Assembly: GCA_963377175.1 (NCBI GenBank) | Contig: CAUJNA010001605.1 | Location: 1 to 64,000, forward strand | Reading direction: 5' to 3' | DNA length: 64,000 bases | Source of the DNA: Effrenium voratum | Lineage: Eukaryota; Sar; Dinophyceae; Suessiales; Symbiodiniaceae | Shown here: one piece after another, positions 63,424 through 64,000 of the stretch | How the letters are laid out: every line of letters begins with the position of its first letter | Numbering within the stretch: the first letter of the stretch is position 1 | Notes under the pieces: model-generated | What the model saw: the letters and a program-made list of their open reading frames with translations, nothing else | What the model was told of the DNA's origin: nothing | The model's database searches: none | Program-made: the position numbers and the translations under genes

Positions 63424-64000
63424 AGGGGGGCCGTCCTGCAAGTCAGTGTTGGGGGGCTGCCGCTCTGACTTGAGCTTTGGAAACGCGTCGGCGCACGTGA
63501 CGAGTTTTCGACTAAAACAACTGTCTCAAACATCTTGACCCAACCTTCCGCCGACTTCTGATTCCCAACTTGCCATGTCTGTCGGGGCCTGCCGTTTGCC
63601 TGTGACGCGTGACTTGGCGGGGCCTTCTGACCTTGACTGGGCGTCCCTGGCTCCCTCTTCCGTTTTTTCCGCTCGATCACATTTGTGTCGATGTTCCGAA
63701 ATGATCGACAGTGTCTTTGGATAAGTCTTATCGACCAGTTCAAACATATCAAAAACCATAGTGAAACCAAAGGTGAGACAGCCGCCCCGCTCACTTGATT
63801 GAGGCCTCCCAGGGGCTTCTTCTCCGGCCGCCGCCTGCCGAAGGATGGGGCGTCCTCAGCGGCCGGCCGCGGTTGCCGAGGCCGGCCTTCTCCGGCGGCC
63901 CAGCGGGTCCTGTCAGGGGGCGGGTCACCGACCGAGCGGCGAGCGCGACTGGCCGACCGAAAGCAGCGTGTGTGCGGGGCCGACCGGAAAGCCAAAAGTA
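63424..64000. other. Upstream flank of gene F
   Basis: No supported gene. About 63707-63860 carries GTGTCTTTGGATAAGTC and GACCAGTTCAA, then GTGAGACAGCCG, related to the two direct repeats upstream of gene D. The rest is unrecognised GC-rich text. Confidence 0.5.

Overview
The window is eukaryotic nuclear DNA made almost entirely of mobile elements and satellite-like repeats; I see no convincing single-copy host gene. A dinoflagellate is the most likely source (inference, about 0.75). The reasons are plant/alveolate-type telomere repeats (CCCTAAA/TTTAGGG) scattered internally, GC-AG introns of about 60 bp, GC-rich coding DNA, and element proteins (HUH-Rep/PIF1 fusions, a Ty1/copia element with C-terminal extensions, a large multi-gene DNA transposon) that resemble families I know from dinoflagellate genomes. 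No database search was possible.

Layout. 1-3.7 kb: a spliced PIF1-like helicase gene of a Helitron-like element (A) with a zinc-ribbon tail. 4.1-11.1 kb: repeats, including about five copies of the first ~47 nt of 18S rRNA (antisense to +) and short CCCTAAA runs. 11.5-14.18 kb: the N-terminal half of a second Helitron-like Rep gene (B), cut off where a second copy of the repeat block begins. 14.17-19.56 kb: that block, paralogous to 4.62-9.36 kb, with about six more 18S fragments. 19.56-21.4 kb: telomere-associated modules with strong hairpins. 21.5-24.6 kb: broken Helitron-like gene C (minus) with an internal ~690-bp tandem duplication. 24.8-28.35 kb: more modules and arrays. 28.35-31.84 kb: broken Helitron-like gene D (minus). 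33.19-43.11 kb: a full-length but frameshifted Ty1/copia retrotransposon with ~1.2-kb LTRs, primer-binding site, polypurine tract and a 5-bp target duplication (TAAAG). 43.3-46.02 kb and 61.31-63.42 kb: the two halves (E and F, minus) of one otherwise open Helitron-like gene. 46.023-61.309 kb: the 15.3-kb DNA transposon that splits E/F, with 32-bp terminal inverted repeats, a 2-bp target duplication, a probable DDE-type transposase and at least five further minus-strand genes.

How the parts relate. The Helitron-like genes share one order: zinc-finger N-terminus, Rep domain with HUH and two-tyrosine motifs, then an SF1B (PIF1-like) helicase, the outline of a rolling-circle transposase. Nesting gives relative ages: E/F was present before the 15.3-kb transposon entered it, and the copia entered a telomere-like run beside the E 3' flank. 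The intervening DNA is a mosaic of modules joined at CCCTAAA motifs, which suggests subtelomeric origin or repeated repair and insertion at telomere-like sequence (inference).
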